Shown: positions 34,700-35,178 of the stretch, piece after piece
How positions within the stretch are numbered: position 1 is the stretch's first letter
Layout of the letters: each line of letters opens with the position of its first letter
Origin: Gammaproteobacteria bacterium
GTDB lineage: Bacteria; Pseudomonadota; Gammaproteobacteria; Thiohalomonadales; Thiohalomonadaceae
Direction: 5' to 3'
Length of the DNA: 35,178 nucleotides
NCBI GenBank assembly: GCA_003252455.1
Contig: QKED01000082.1
Span: forward strand, 1-35,178
The notes under the pieces: model-generated
Told to the model about the DNA's origin: nothing
What the model saw: the letters and a program-made list of their open reading frames with translations, nothing else
Databases searched by the model: none
Program-made: the position numbers and the translations under genes

Positions 34700-35178
34700 A
34701 TGTCCCTCTCCGAGCAGCTACGCCTGTGGGCCTTCACCGCCTCTAACTTTGAGTTCTGGCTCTACATGGTGCTGCTGCTAGCGGCGGCCCTCGGCGGCCT
34801 CTGGCTGCTGCAACGCAGCCTGCGCCGGGCACGCATCATCGAAGACACCCCCACCTCGAAGATCCGCTCCGCCGCCCAGGGCTACGTCGAGCTGGACGGC
34901 TGGGGCGAGCTGCTGCCCGGCGCCCCCATCATCTCGCCCCTGAGCGGTACCCGCTGCCTCTGGTACCGCTACAAGCTGGAGGAGCGCGAGCGCGACAACA
35001 ACAACCGCGAGCAGTGGCGCACCCTACAGAGCGGTACCAGCGATGACCTCTTTCAGATCAAGGACGACAGTGGCGAGTGCGTGGTCGACCCCGAGGGGGC
35101 GGAGATCATCCCCTCGGTGAAGCGCGTCTGGTACGGCAGCAGCGCCAATCCCCAGGCCAACGCCCCCCTCGCCCGCCC
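34700..35178 (+). CDS. GIDE-domain (E3 ubiquitin ligase-like) membrane protein, 3' cut by window edge
   Basis: The first 159 residues are present. A membrane segment (FEFWLYMVLLLAAALGGLWL) is followed by RIIEDTPTSKIRSAAQGYVE, LDGWGELLPGAPIISPLSGT and CLWYRYKLEERER. This is the pattern of bacterial proteins with the GIDE domain, named after the mitochondrial E3 ligase; the bacterial ones lack ubiquitin partners. Such genes commonly lie next to lemA, and here the start is 3 nt after the lemA stop, so co-translation is likely. Function is unknown. Confidence 0.85.
   Translation, partial: MSLSEQLRLWAFTASNFEFWLYMVLLLAAALGGLWLLQRSLRRARIIEDTPTSKIRSAAQGYVELDGWGELLPGAPIISPLSGTRCLWYRYKLEERERDNNNREQWRTLQSGTSDDLFQIKDDSGECVVDPEGAEIIPSVKRVWYGSSANPQANAPLAR

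Overview
The window is GC-rich, densely packed bacterial chromosome. Gene content and order point to a gammaproteobacterium. The run leuC-leuD-leuB-asd-usg-fimV, with a divergent LysR gene upstream of leuC, is the arrangement known from Pseudomonas and many related gammaproteobacteria. The small bacterial 4.5S SRP RNA, a CCA-encoding tRNA-Ser(GGA), orn, rsgA, recR-ybaB-dnaX and an E. coli-like hemN agree with this. The AmrS/Memo/AmrA set and the GC-rich style would suit a Chromatiales-like (sulfur-bacterium type) lineage, but that is inference and no species can be named.

Region 1 (1-9.3 kb, mostly minus strand) is leucine biosynthesis (leuC, leuD, leuB), aspartate-semialdehyde dehydrogenase (asd), its catalytically altered paralogue (usg) and the polar/pilus assembly protein FimV. 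FimV runs off the left edge inside an Asp/Gly/Leu-rich tandem repeat. A divergent LysR regulator with a perfect palindrome in the intergenic region faces leuC.

Region 2 (9.3-14.3 kb) is the most unusual part. Two clearly paralogous exported proteins, each with an outer-membrane-barrel-like N-terminal half and a C-terminal LytR_C-like domain preceded by a conserved C-x9-C pair, flank an unrecognised 181-aa gene and an MFS transporter.

Region 3 (14.3-20.3 kb, minus strand) holds aroC, hemN (apparently TTG start), an unrecognised 110-aa gene, prmB, mogA and a Wzy/O-antigen-ligase-type membrane protein.

Region 4 (20.4-23.0 kb) is a divergent AmmeMemoRadiSam locus: the radical SAM enzyme AmrS opposite Memo and AMMECR1 (AmrA), whose genes overlap by 4 nt. 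Region 5 (23.1-28.0 kb) has an orphan cheB and orn on the minus strand, then a plus-strand run of an M48/Ste24 membrane protease, a small cytochrome c, phhB and rsgA.

Region 6 (28.0-29.2 kb) is less GC-rich and looks accessory: a zinc-ribbon protein, a tiny membrane protein and repeat elements. Region 7 (29.2-35.2 kb) is core information processing (recR, ybaB, dnaX, SRP RNA, tRNA-Ser) interleaved with a Roadblock/LC7 protein and a small SAP-like cysteine protein. It ends in lemA plus a GIDE-domain membrane protein cut by the right edge. Several intergenic gaps carry copies of a CACAGAGG-type dispersed repeat.
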